From Microlunatus flavus (GTDB lineage: Bacteria; Actinomycetota; Actinomycetes; Propionibacteriales; Propionibacteriaceae), in the NCBI RefSeq assembly GCF_900110855.1, contig NZ_FOFA01000007.1:229077-293076 (forward strand): 64,000 nt of DNA. The letters run 5' to 3'. This document shows positions 25,793 to 33,615 of the stretch, one piece after another. The notes under the pieces are model-generated. The model made no database searches. It was not told the origin of the DNA and saw only the letters and a program-made list of their open reading frames with translations. A program made the position numbers and the translations under genes. Every line of letters begins with the position of its first letter. The stretch's first letter is position 1.

Positions 25793-27570
25793 CCGACGAG
25801 CTCGGCGGCCTCGAGCCAGGCGAGCTCGAGGTCGTCCTTCTCCGCCATGGCCGCGTCGAGCTCGCGCTGCAGGTCGGCGAGCTTGCCGTAGTCGGCCGCA
25901 GCCTTGGCCATCTGGTCGTGCAGCGTGGCGATCCGGCGGTCGACCTTGCCGATCTGCGACTCCACGCGCGACATCGTCTTGCGGGCGGCGCGGAGGTCGG
26001 CGCTGGCGCTCGGTGCGCCCGAGGCGGGTCCGCTCGGCAGGTCGCCGGCGGCGGCCCGCTGACGACGCACCTCGAGGTACTGCTCGACGCCGCCCGGCAG
26101 CAGGACGCAGGTCCCGTCGCCCATCAGCGCGTACGTGACGTCGCAGACCCGCTCGAGGAAGTAGCGGTCGTGGCTGACCACGACGAGCGTGCCCGGCCAG
26201 CCGTCGAGGTAGTCCTCGACGACGTTCAGCGTGTCGATGTCGAGGTCGTTCGTCGGCTCGTCGAGGAGCAGCACGTTCGGCTCGGCGAGCAGCAGGCGCA
26301 GCAGCTGCAGCCGGCGACGCTCCCCGCCGGAGAGGTCGTCGAGCCGCGTGGTCAGCTTGTTGCCGGTGAAGCCGAAGCCCTCCAGCAGGCTGCTGGCCGT
26401 CACCTCCTTGCCGGTCGCGACCTGGACCTGGCGCCGCACGCCCTCCACCGACTCGAGCACGCGCTCGGAGCCGGTGAGGCCGCCGAGCTGCATCAGCGTC
26501 TGCCCGAGGTGGCCGACGTTCAGGGTCTTGCCCTGCTTGACCGTGCCCGAGGTGGGCTGGGCCTCGCCGGTGAGCAGGCGCAGCAGCGACGTCTTGCCGG
26601 CGCCGTTCACGCCGACGAGGCCGATCCGGTCGCCCGGACCGATGGACCAGGTGAGGTCCTCCAGCAGCACCTTCGGCGGGTGCCCGACCTCCAGGTGGAC
26701 GTGCTTGAGGTCGAAGACGTCCTTGCCGAGCCGGCTCGTCGCGAAGCGCTGCAGCTCGAAGCGGTCCCGGGCTGGCGGCTCGTCGGCGATGAGGGCGTTG
26801 GCCGCGTCGATGCGGAACTGCGGCTTGGACGTGCGCGCGGGCGGGCCGCGCCGCAGCCACGCGAGCTCCTTGCGCAGCAGGTTCTGGCGGCGGGCCTCGT
26901 TGGCGCTGGCCTGCCGGGCCCGCTCGGCGCGGGCGAGGACGTACGCCGCGTAGCCGCCGTCGTACGCGTCGACGCGGGCGTCGTGCACCTCCCAGATCCG
27001 GGTGCAGATCGCGTCGAGGAACCACCGGTCGTGGCTCACCACGAGCATCGCGACGGAGCGCTGCTGGAGGGCGTTCAGCGCGTCGGCGAGCCAGGCGACG
27101 GCCTCGACGTCCAGGTGGTTCGTGGGCTCGTCGAGGACGAGCAGGTCGTGGTCGCCCAGGAGCAGCTCGGTGAGCGCGACGCGGCGGCGCTCGCCACCGG
27201 AGAGCGTGGTGAGCTCGGTGTCGAGGTCGACGTCGGCCAGCAGGTGCTCGACGACCGAGCGAGTACCGGCGTCGGCCGCCCAGACGTGGTCGGGCTCGCC
27301 GTCCACGATGATCGAGCGGACCGTGGTGCCCGGGGGGACGTCGTCGGTCTGGTGCAGGTAGCCGACCGAGACCCGACCGGTCTGGGTGACGCGGCCCGAG
27401 TCGGGCTCGGCCTCGCCGGTCAGGATCTTGAGCAGGGTGGTCTTGCCGTCACCGTTGCGCCCGACCACCCCGATGACGTCGCCGCGGGACAGGCCCAGGC
27501 TGACGGAGTCGAGGAGCGTACGGGTCCCGAAGGTGATCGTGAGACGTTCGGCGTTGACGAGGCTGACCAT
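25789..27570 (-). CDS. ABC-F family ATPase (Uup-like)
   Basis: 593-residue soluble protein with two ABC domains and no membrane segments. Walker A motifs are GRNGDGKT (near 40) and GVNGAGKT (near 330). Both halves carry LSGGERRR and Walker B with [12 protein letters not shown] / [12 protein letters not shown]. An Arg-rich inter-domain linker (about 215-250) and a C-terminal coiled coil (about 530-590) match the Uup subgroup, ribosome-associated translation factors, some of which protect against antibiotics. It overlaps kynU by 4 bp, an unexpected operon partner. Confidence 0.9.
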   Translation of the reverse strand: MVSLVNAERLTITFGTRTLLDSVSLGLSRGDVIGVVGRNGDGKTTLLKILTGEAEPDSGRVTQTGRVSVGYLHQTDDVPPGTTVRSIIVDGEPDHVWAADAGTRSVVEHLLADVDLDTELTTLSGGERRRVALTELLLGDHDLLVLDEPTNHLDVEAVAWLADALNALQQRSVAMLVVSHDRWFLDAICTRIWEVHDARVDAYDGGYAAYVLARAERARQASANEARRQNLLRKELAWLRRGPPARTSKPQFRIDAANALIADEPPARDRFELQRFATSRLGKDVFDLKHVHLEVGHPPKVLLEDLTWSIGPGDRIGLVGVNGAGKTSLLRLLTGEAQPTSGTVKQGKTLNVGHLGQTLMQLGGLTGSERVLESVEGVRRQVQVATGKEVTASSLLEGFGFTGNKLTTRLDDLSGGERRRLQLLRLLLAEPNVLLLDEPTNDLDIDTLNVVEDYLDGWPGTLVVVSHDRYFLERVCDVTYALMGDGTCVLLPGGVEQYLEVRRQRAAAGDLPSGPASGAPSASADLRAARKTMSRVESQIGKVDRRIATLHDQMAKAAADYGKLADLQRELDAAMAEKDDLELAWLEAAELVG

Positions 27571-27647
27571 GACCGGCCCAGTCTTCCACGTCCACGAGGT
27601 GGGTCGGGGGTGCTGACAACGTGCGCGGACGGCGCGATGATGGCGCC

Positions 27648-28058
27648 GTGAGCGACTGGAACCAGCAGATCATCGACGAGTTCCGTGCCAACGGCGGCAC
27701 GGTGACGACCATGGGGTTCGGCCGCGGGCTGGTGCTCGTGCACCACCTCGGCGCCAGGAGCGGCACCGAGCGCATCAGCCCGGTGGCGAACATCCGCGAC
27801 GAGGACGGTTCGCGCCTCATCGCCGCGTCCAAGGGCGGCGCCCCGGACAACCCCGACTGGTTCTACAACCTGCTCGCCCACCCCGACGTCCGCATCGAGA
27901 CGCCCGACGGCGACGAGCAGGTGCACGTGACCGAGCTCAAGGGCGCGGAGCGTGACGCCGCGTGGGAACGCTTCAAGGCGATGTCGGAGGGGTTCCGGTC
28001 GTACGAGGAGAAGACGACGCGGACGATCCCGGTGCTGAAGCTCACACCGGTCCGCTGA
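27648..28058 (+). CDS. Deazaflavin-dependent nitroreductase-family protein
   Basis: 136-residue Ddn-like protein (F420-dependent oxidoreductase family). Motifs: [47 protein letters not shown] and the late [14 protein letters not shown], which together form the split-barrel F420 site. The GTG at 27648 fits the usual N-terminus ([16 protein letters not shown]). It implies coenzyme F420 in this organism. Substrate unknown; relatives reduce quinones or nitro compounds. Confidence 0.85.
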   Translation: MSDWNQQIIDEFRANGGTVTTMGFGRGLVLVHHLGARSGTERISPVANIRDEDGSRLIAASKGGAPDNPDWFYNLLAHPDVRIETPDGDEQVHVTELKGAERDAAWERFKAMSEGFRSYEEKTTRTIPVLKLTPVR

Positions 28059-28070
28059 CGCAGGACGCCC

Positions 28071-28320
28071 CCGGAGCCTGTCGACGGGTCGGGAACGAGA
28101 ACGCTCCCTGAGCCTGTCGAAGGGCTCGGAACGAGAACGCTCCCTGAGCCTGTCGAAGGGCTCGGAACGAGAACGCTCCCTGAGCCTGTCGAAGGGCCCG
28201 GAACGAGAACGCTCCCTGAGCCTGTCGAAGGGCCCGGAACGGGTTGGCGTTCTTCCCCGACGTGGAGGAACGCCGACCTCTTCGAGGCCCTTCGACGAGC
28301 TCAGGGAGCGTTCTCCCGTT
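28071..28320. repeat. 36-bp tandem array and inverted copy
   Basis: Four head-to-tail 36-bp units begin at 28093, 28129, 28165 and 28201, each containing GAACGAGAACGCTCCCTGAG then CCTGTCGAAGGG. A partial unit precedes (28075-28092) and another follows (28237). An inverted copy (TTCGACGAGCTCAGGGAGCG, 28291-28310) closes the region, so the + strand RNA could fold back. Units differ by one or two bases, suggesting recent amplification. It sits between convergent genes. Confidence 0.9.
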
Positions 28321-28328
28321 CTCGCGCC

Positions 28329-29159
28329 CTACCGCCCGCGCGTCGCCTGGCGGGCGCCGCGGACGTGGCGCGGGTCGCCGGGCATGGGGCCCTTGGGCAT
28401 GCCGACGACGGGGCGTACGGCGTCGAGGGCGCGGAGGCGCTGCTTGAGGTCGGTGACCTGGTTGGGCTGGAGGACCTTCGGCAGCTTGCGGATCCGGTCG
28501 GCCAGCTTGTCGAGCGGGACCTGGTTGGGGGCGTCGCCCATGACCAGGGTCGTGACGGCGATGCCGTACGCCACGCGCTCGTGCTTGCGGGCCTCGCCCT
28601 GCAGGAGCTGGCGGACCCGGCCGGCCTCGCCCTCGCCGATCAGCACCAGGCCGCCCGGACCGATGGTGCGGTGCACGACGTCGCGCTGACGGTTGGCGGC
28701 GACGACGGGCGTCGACACCCACTGCTTCGGCAGCATCGACAGCGCGACCTCGGCCGAACCCGTCTGGCCGGCGTAGCGCTTGTACGTCGCCCGCTTGGCG
28801 CGCCGCACGAGCATCATCATCGCCAGCAGCAGGCCGACCAGCAGGCCCATGACGATCAGGTAGACCAGGTGGTCCCACAGCAGGCCGACGACCACACCGA
28901 CGACCACCGGCAGCAGGAACGCGGTCAGCAGCACCCACGGCAGCTGCGGGTCGAACTCGCGGGTGACCTTGTAGGCCTGCCCGATCTGCTTGAAACGGCC
29001 CATGTCGGCCGGGTCGGTCGAGCTCTTGCGGCGCTGCTTCTCCGCGACCTTGGCCTGCTTGGCCAGGGCCTTGGTCTCCTTGGCGCTGGGCGCCGGAGCG
29101 GTCTTGGCCGGGGTCACAGCGGTCGACCCCGTACGGGTCGTCGTCCTGCGGTCCGCCAT
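28329..29159 (-). CDS. DUF4191 membrane protein
   Basis: 276-residue protein: Ala/Lys-rich cytoplasmic N-terminus (1-75), two adjacent membrane helices (about 78-120), and a cytoplasmic C-terminal domain with GPGGLVLIGEGEAGRVRQLL and a Gly/Pro/Arg-rich end. The family accompanies lipA throughout actinobacteria. Here its ATG overlaps the lipA stop by one base (TGATG), so it is translated with lipA. Function unknown; a link to lipoate metabolism is inferred from context only. Confidence 0.85.
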   Translation of the reverse strand: MADRRTTTRTGSTAVTPAKTAPAPSAKETKALAKQAKVAEKQRRKSSTDPADMGRFKQIGQAYKVTREFDPQLPWVLLTAFLLPVVVGVVVGLLWDHLVYLIVMGLLVGLLLAMMMLVRRAKRATYKRYAGQTGSAEVALSMLPKQWVSTPVVAANRQRDVVHRTIGPGGLVLIGEGEAGRVRQLLQGEARKHERVAYGIAVTTLVMGDAPNQVPLDKLADRIRKLPKVLQPNQVTDLKQRLRALDAVRPVVGMPKGPMPGDPRHVRGARQATRGR

Positions 29160-30109
29160 CAGCGGGCAGCCTCCTCGGGAGACAGGTTGTCGCGCGAGGA
29201 GAGGGCCTCGCGGTAGAGGCGGCCGGCGCGGTAGGACGAGCGCACGAGCGGCCCGCTCAGGACCCCGGCGAAGCCGATCTCCTTCGCCTCGGCCGCGAGC
29301 TCGACGAACTCCTCCGGCTTGACCCAGCGGTCGACCGGGTGGTGGCGCGGCGAGGGCCGCAGGTACTGCGTGATGGTGATGATCTCGGTGCCGGCCTCGT
29401 GCAGGTCGCGCAGCGCCTCGGAGACCTCCTCGCGGGTCTCGCCCATGCCGAGGATGAGGTTGGACTTGGTCACCATGCCGGCGGCGCGCGAGTAGCGGAG
29501 CACGCCGAGGGACCGCTCGTAGCGGAAGCCGGGACGGATGCGCTTGAAGATCCGCGGCACGGTCTCGACGTTGTGCGCGAACACCGCGGGGCCGGCGGCG
29601 AACAGCTGGTCCAGGTAGTCGGTGTTGCTGGAGAAGTCCGGGGCCAGCATCTCGACGCCGGTGCCCGGGTTGAGCTCCTTCACCTTGCGGATCGTCTCGG
29701 CGTAGAGCCAGGCGCCCTCGTCGGGCAGGTCGTCGCGGCAGACGCCGGTGATGGTCGCGTAGTTCAGGCCCATCTTCTGCACCGATTCGGCGACGCGGAG
29801 CGGCTCGCCCGTGTCGAGGTCGGCGGGCTTGCCGGTGTCGATCTGGCAGAAGTCGCAGCGCCGGGTGCACTGGTCGCCCCCGATGAGGAAGGTCGCCTCG
29901 CGGTCCTCCCAGCACTCGAAGATGTTGGGGCAGCCCGCCTCCTGGCAGACGGTGTGCAGGCCCTCGGACTTCACGAGCTGCTGGAGCTCGCGGTACTCGG
30001 GGCCCATCTTCGCGGTGGTCTTGATCCAGGCCGGCTTCTTCTCGATCGGGACCGCGGCGTTGCGGACCTCCAGCCGGAGCATCTTGCGTCCCTCGGGCGT
30101 CACGGTCAC
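29159..30109 (-). CDS. lipA: Lipoyl synthase
   Basis: Radical-SAM enzyme inserting two sulfurs into protein-bound octanoyl groups on E2 and GcvH proteins. The GTG at 30109 gives 316 residues beginning [18 protein letters not shown], the usual actinobacterial start; an upstream ATG at 30169 would add 20 unconserved residues. Auxiliary cluster Cys55, Cys60 and Cys66 ([12 protein letters not shown]) and radical-SAM Cys81, Cys85 and Cys88 (CTRRCDFC) are present, with the conserved C-terminal RSSYRAG Ser. Clients in the window include SucB with two lipoyl domains. Confidence 0.97.
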   Translation of the reverse strand: MTVTPEGRKMLRLEVRNAAVPIEKKPAWIKTTAKMGPEYRELQQLVKSEGLHTVCQEAGCPNIFECWEDREATFLIGGDQCTRRCDFCQIDTGKPADLDTGEPLRVAESVQKMGLNYATITGVCRDDLPDEGAWLYAETIRKVKELNPGTGVEMLAPDFSSNTDYLDQLFAAGPAVFAHNVETVPRIFKRIRPGFRYERSLGVLRYSRAAGMVTKSNLILGMGETREEVSEALRDLHEAGTEIITITQYLRPSPRHHPVDRWVKPEEFVELAAEAKEIGFAGVLSGPLVRSSYRAGRLYREALSSRDNLSPEEAAR

Positions 30110-30144
30110 CCCGTCACGATACCCGCCGGCGCGCAGGCGCCAGG

Positions 30145-30202
30145 CCGGGACTTCCGCCGCCGTACGCACCTGTCACGGGCGTGCGGCCGCGGAAGTTCCC
30201 GG
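30145..30202. terminator. Hairpin after the ABC-2 exporter operon
   Basis: Arms 30145-30157 and 30189-30202 (CCGGGA-CTTCCGC, one bulged base) with a partly self-complementary loop. It lies 15 bp after the permease stop and 35 bp before the lipA start, so it separates the ABC operon from lipA. Confidence 0.65.
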
Positions 30203-30216
30203 GTCGGACCTCGACC

Positions 30217-31197
30217 TCAGGTGACGTCGCGGCGGCGGAAGACGAGCGCGCCGGCCACGACGGCCACGACCGCCAGCGTGAGCCAGTAGAGGCCGCTGTG
30301 GCCGAACGAGACGTGCTTCTCGATCTCGGTGTAGTCGCTGCCGTCCGCCAGCGTGCTGCGGTACTGGGTGTACGTCACGCCGTGCTCGAGGAACGCCTGC
30401 AGGTTGAGCTCGGGCAGGTAGGGCGGGAGCCACGCGAGCGGAGCGTCGACGTCGGAGGTGAAGCCCGCGACGACCGTCCGCACCAGTCCGTAGCCGAGGG
30501 GCACGGCGATCGCCGCGACCGTGTGCCGGGTCAGGAGGGCGATGACGTAGCCGGCGACGCCGGCCAGCGCCACCATGACCACGGCCCGGCCGCCGGCGGC
30601 CGCCACGTGCCCGGCCCGGACGAGCGGCTCGCCGTGCCCGGCCACCTGCGCCGCGGTGAGTCCGAGCGTGGCGAACACGGCGACCGCCCCGAGCAGGGCG
30701 GACGCCAGCAGCACGGCGACGCCCTTCGAGGCGAACACCTCGAGCCGCCGGGGGACGAACGTGAGCCAGTTGGCGAGCGAGCCGGTGGCGTACTCGGCGC
30801 CGATGAAGGACGCGCCGATGAGGAACGCGGCGAAGAGCGACAGGTACGTCGCGGTGCTGACGCCGGCCACGCCGACCTGGTCGAAGGGCGGCGGTGTGAC
30901 CTGGAAGTCGGCCTCCGTCGGGGCCGGGTCGTAGGACTCGCACTCCTCCTGGGTGCCGCCGCCCTGCCGGACGCACTCGGCGACCGACTGCGTGTGCTGG
31001 GCCTGCCAGGTCTGCTGCGCGGCCTCGTACGCCTGCCGCGCGCTGGCCTGCGCCGCGGCCGTCGGGGCGACCTCGGAGTGGATGAGCACCTGGAACAGCG
31101 CGACGGCGGCCAGCACGACGACGGCGGCGACGATGCTGACGCGCCGGGAGCGGAGGCGGGTCAGCTCGGCGGCGGTGAGGCGGACGAGGTCGTTCAC
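30217..31197 (-). CDS. ABC-2 type exporter permease
   Basis: 326-residue membrane protein with about six helices and a large extracytoplasmic loop of about 100 residues after the first helix (about 43-115), carrying two Cys (CVRQ.., ECESY) that may pair. The N-terminal TAAELTRLRSRRVS amphipathic stretch and the GAEYATGSLANWLTFVPRR motif typify ABC-2 permeases. Its ATG overlaps the ATPase stop by 4 bp. The substrate is unknown; such pairs often confer drug or peptide resistance. Confidence 0.85.
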   Translation of the reverse strand: MNDLVRLTAAELTRLRSRRVSIVAAVVVLAAVALFQVLIHSEVAPTAAAQASARQAYEAAQQTWQAQHTQSVAECVRQGGGTQEECESYDPAPTEADFQVTPPPFDQVGVAGVSTATYLSLFAAFLIGASFIGAEYATGSLANWLTFVPRRLEVFASKGVAVLLASALLGAVAVFATLGLTAAQVAGHGEPLVRAGHVAAAGGRAVVMVALAGVAGYVIALLTRHTVAAIAVPLGYGLVRTVVAGFTSDVDAPLAWLPPYLPELNLQAFLEHGVTYTQYRSTLADGSDYTEIEKHVSFGHSGLYWLTLAVVAVVAGALVFRRRDVT

Positions 31198-32237
31198 GAC
31201 CGGCCCCCGCTACGGCGCGGGGCCGTCGGCGCGAGCGGTGCGGGTGGAGCGGCTCTCGGTGCGCCCGCCCCCAGGTGCTCCTCGGCGGTGAGGCTGAGGA
31301 ACACCTCCTCCAGGTCGGGGCGCTGCCAGACGAGCTCGGCGAGGTAGATGCCGTGGTCGGCGAGCGCGCGGTTGACCTGGGCGGAGTCCAGCGGCACCCC
31401 GGGGGCGCCCGAGCGGACGAGCACGGTTCCGGGGTCGCCCGGCGACGGAGCGAAGCCCACGCGCGCCAGGACCTCCGCGGCCGCGGCCGGGTCGGGGACG
31501 CGGACCCGGACCGCCTCCGTCCCGCCGCGGGCGAGGATCGCGTCGACGTCACCCTCGGCGAGCAGCCGGCCCCGACCGATGATCGTCACGGTGTCGGCGA
31601 CCTGCTGGACCTCGTTGAGGATGTGGCTGGAGACGAGGACGGTGCGTCCGGCGTCGGCCAGGCCGCGCATCGTCTGGCGGATCTCGTGGATGCCGGCCGG
31701 GTCGAGACCGTTCGTCGGCTCGTCGAAGATCAGCAGCTCCGGGTCCTTGAGCAGGGTGCCGGCGATCGCGAGCCGCTGCTTCATGCCGAGCGAGTACGAG
31801 CGGAAGCGGTCCCCGCCGCGCTCGCCCAGGCCGACCTCGGCGAGCACCTCCGGGACCCGCTGCTTCGGCGCACCGATCCCGGCGGCCAGCAGCTCGAGGT
31901 TGCGGCGCGCGGTGAAGGCGGGGAAGAACTTGGGCTGCTCGACGATCGCGCCGACCCGGTCGACGACGGCGGGCAGCTGGGCGGGGACGGGCTTGCCGAA
32001 GAGCGTCATCGACCCCGAGTCGGGCCGGACCAGGCCCAGCAGCATCCGGATGGTGGTGGTCTTGCCGGAACCGTTCGGGCCGAGGAAGCCGTGCACCCCG
32101 CCGCGCGGGACGTGCAGGTCGAGGCCCTCGACGGCCACGCGGCGGCCCTTGCGGGTGCGGTAGGTCTTGCGCAGGCCGGTCGTGGACACGGCCAGCTCCG
32201 GGGCGCGGGCGTGCCGCGGGGCAGCGCTCGTCGTCAT
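31194..32237 (-). CDS. ABC exporter ATP-binding protein
   Basis: 347-residue ATPase partner of the following permease. Walker A GPNGSGKTT (about 52-60), Q-loop IVEQPKFFP, signature SLGMKQRLAIAG, Walker B LLIFDEPTNGLDP and switch SSHILNE are intact, followed by a C-terminal extension of about 110 residues with an ACT-like regulatory fold common in bacitracin-type exporters. It begins the two-gene operon. The pair lies between lipA and lipB, which adjoin in most relatives. Confidence 0.9.
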   Translation of the reverse strand: MTTSAAPRHARAPELAVSTTGLRKTYRTRKGRRVAVEGLDLHVPRGGVHGFLGPNGSGKTTTIRMLLGLVRPDSGSMTLFGKPVPAQLPAVVDRVGAIVEQPKFFPAFTARRNLELLAAGIGAPKQRVPEVLAEVGLGERGGDRFRSYSLGMKQRLAIAGTLLKDPELLIFDEPTNGLDPAGIHEIRQTMRGLADAGRTVLVSSHILNEVQQVADTVTIIGRGRLLAEGDVDAILARGGTEAVRVRVPDPAAAAEVLARVGFAPSPGDPGTVLVRSGAPGVPLDSAQVNRALADHGIYLAELVWQRPDLEEVFLSLTAEEHLGAGAPRAAPPAPLAPTAPRRSGGRS

Positions 32238-32687
32238 GGGTCACCCTCTGCTCGGGGGTCGGGGCCGCTCACGCTAGCGGCCGGGGGGTCCCACCCTCGC
32301 GGGACGCGCGCGACCTGTCGTCCCTCCGTGGGACACCGCGGGTCAGACCCTGGTCCCAGGCCGACGCCGCGCGCGGAACGCTCCATCAGCTCGTCGAAGG
32401 GCGGAACGCTCCCTGAGCTCGTCGACGGCTCGGAACGCTCCCTGAGCTTGTCGAAGGGCCTCGAAGAGGTTGGCGTTCTCGACCGGGCACAGGCGACGTC
32501 GACCCGTTCCGGGCCCTTCGGCAGGCTCAGGGAGCGTCGCCGCGTACAGCCTCGCGTGTCGCCGACGAGGCCACTTGGCTCAGGTTCCTCGTGCTCTGCC
32601 CGCCCTGCAGAGCTGGCTGAGCACGTGTATCTCACGTCAACGTGAAATGCACGGTCGGCTGAACGGGGGCGCGGAACGCGCGAGGGC
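32238..32687. other. 450-bp gap with tandem intergenic repeats
   Basis: No gene is seen. The first 40 bp hold the ATPase promoter (TAGCGT at about 32278-32273 on the minus strand). From 32375 three 28-bp units (GGAACGCTCCCTGAGC core; starts 32375, 32403, 32431) run head to tail, with an inverted copy at about 32503-32535. The remaining 150 bp before lipB show the near-repeat CACGTGTATCTCACGTCAACGTG (in part) at about 32620-32642, otherwise nothing recognisable. Confidence 0.7.
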
Positions 32688-33419
32688 TCAGCGGACGGAC
32701 GCCGTCAGCCCGTACGTCACGCCGGACGACGCGGCTGGCGCGAGGTCGGCGACGTCGGGCGTGCGCTCGTACGGCTCGAAGGCGAGCAGGCGCTCGAGGT
32801 GGGGCACGAGGACGTACGCCAGCGAGGTGAGCGCGGGGGAGGAGCCGAGCTCGGCGGTGATCGACGTGACGCCGGCGTCGGCGATCCCGCAGGGGACGAT
32901 CCGGTCGTACGCCCGCATGTCGGGGTCGGCGTTCAGCGCGAACCCGTGCATGGTCACGCCCCCGGCGACGCGGACGCCGATGGCGGCGACCTTGCGCTCG
33001 GGACGGCCGTTCGACGGGTCGGCCGCGAGCCAGACGCCGGACCGCCCGGGGACCCGGCCGGTCGACAGGCCGACCTCGGCGAGGGCGTCGATGAGTGCCT
33101 GCTCGAGGCGGCGCACGTAGTCGACGACGCCGAACGCCTCGGGCAGCCGGACGAGGGGGTAGCCGACGAGCTGTCCCGGTCCGTGCCAGGTGATCTTGCC
33201 GCCGCGGTCGACGTCGATGACGGGCGTGCCGTCGAGGGGCCGCTCGTGCGGCTCGGTCCGCTTGCCGGCGGTGTAGACCGGCGCGTGCTCGAGCAGGAGC
33301 AGGGTGTCGGGTGCCTGGCCCGCGACCACCTCCGCGTGCAGGCGGTGCTGGAGGTCCCACGCCTCGCGGTAGTCCACGGGGTCCCCGCCGAGACCGAGGT
33401 AGCGCACGTCGAGGCTCAC
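32688..33419 (-). CDS. lipB: Octanoyltransferase
   Basis: Transfers octanoyl from octanoyl-ACP to lipoyl domains, the step before LipA. 243 residues with [18 protein letters not shown] and the catalytic pair Lys143 ([10 protein letters not shown]) and Cys177 (RIVPCGI), one residue offset from the well-studied mycobacterial enzyme (Lys142/Cys176). The GTG start is 7 nt after a TAGACT -10 (33432-33427), so the mRNA is probably leaderless. Separated from lipA by an ABC exporter. Confidence 0.96.
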   Translation of the reverse strand: MSLDVRYLGLGGDPVDYREAWDLQHRLHAEVVAGQAPDTLLLLEHAPVYTAGKRTEPHERPLDGTPVIDVDRGGKITWHGPGQLVGYPLVRLPEAFGVVDYVRRLEQALIDALAEVGLSTGRVPGRSGVWLAADPSNGRPERKVAAIGVRVAGGVTMHGFALNADPDMRAYDRIVPCGIADAGVTSITAELGSSPALTSLAYVLVPHLERLLAFEPYERTPDVADLAPAASSGVTYGLTASVR

Positions 33420-33520
33420 GGCCGCGAGTCTAGGACGCGCGCCGGCACCGCCCGTCGCGAGCGGCGGACGCCTCGGACCGAGGGCGGCGGCTGCGTCCTC
33501 GATTAGTTCTTCTCAGCATC

Positions 33521-33549
33521 TTGACAGCCCTCCCTCAGAGGACGAGGTT
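33521..33549 (+). promoter_or_regulatory. Candidate promoter of the secreted BNR protein gene
   Basis: A perfect TTGACA (33521-33526), rare in this window, followed after 17 bp by GAGGTT (33544-33549). It lies about 70 bp before the GTG start at 33616. The -10 is weak, so a regulator may be needed. Confidence 0.4.
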
Positions 33550-33615
33550 GGCATGCGCCGTCCTGCGTGCACCGGGCCAGCCGACCCGCTTCACAGGGAC
33601 CAGAAGGGGTGCCCC

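Noticed and set aside
28093..28236. CRISPR array
   Set aside because: Units are contiguous with no unique spacers and the core recurs singly elsewhere, so it is a tandem repeat.
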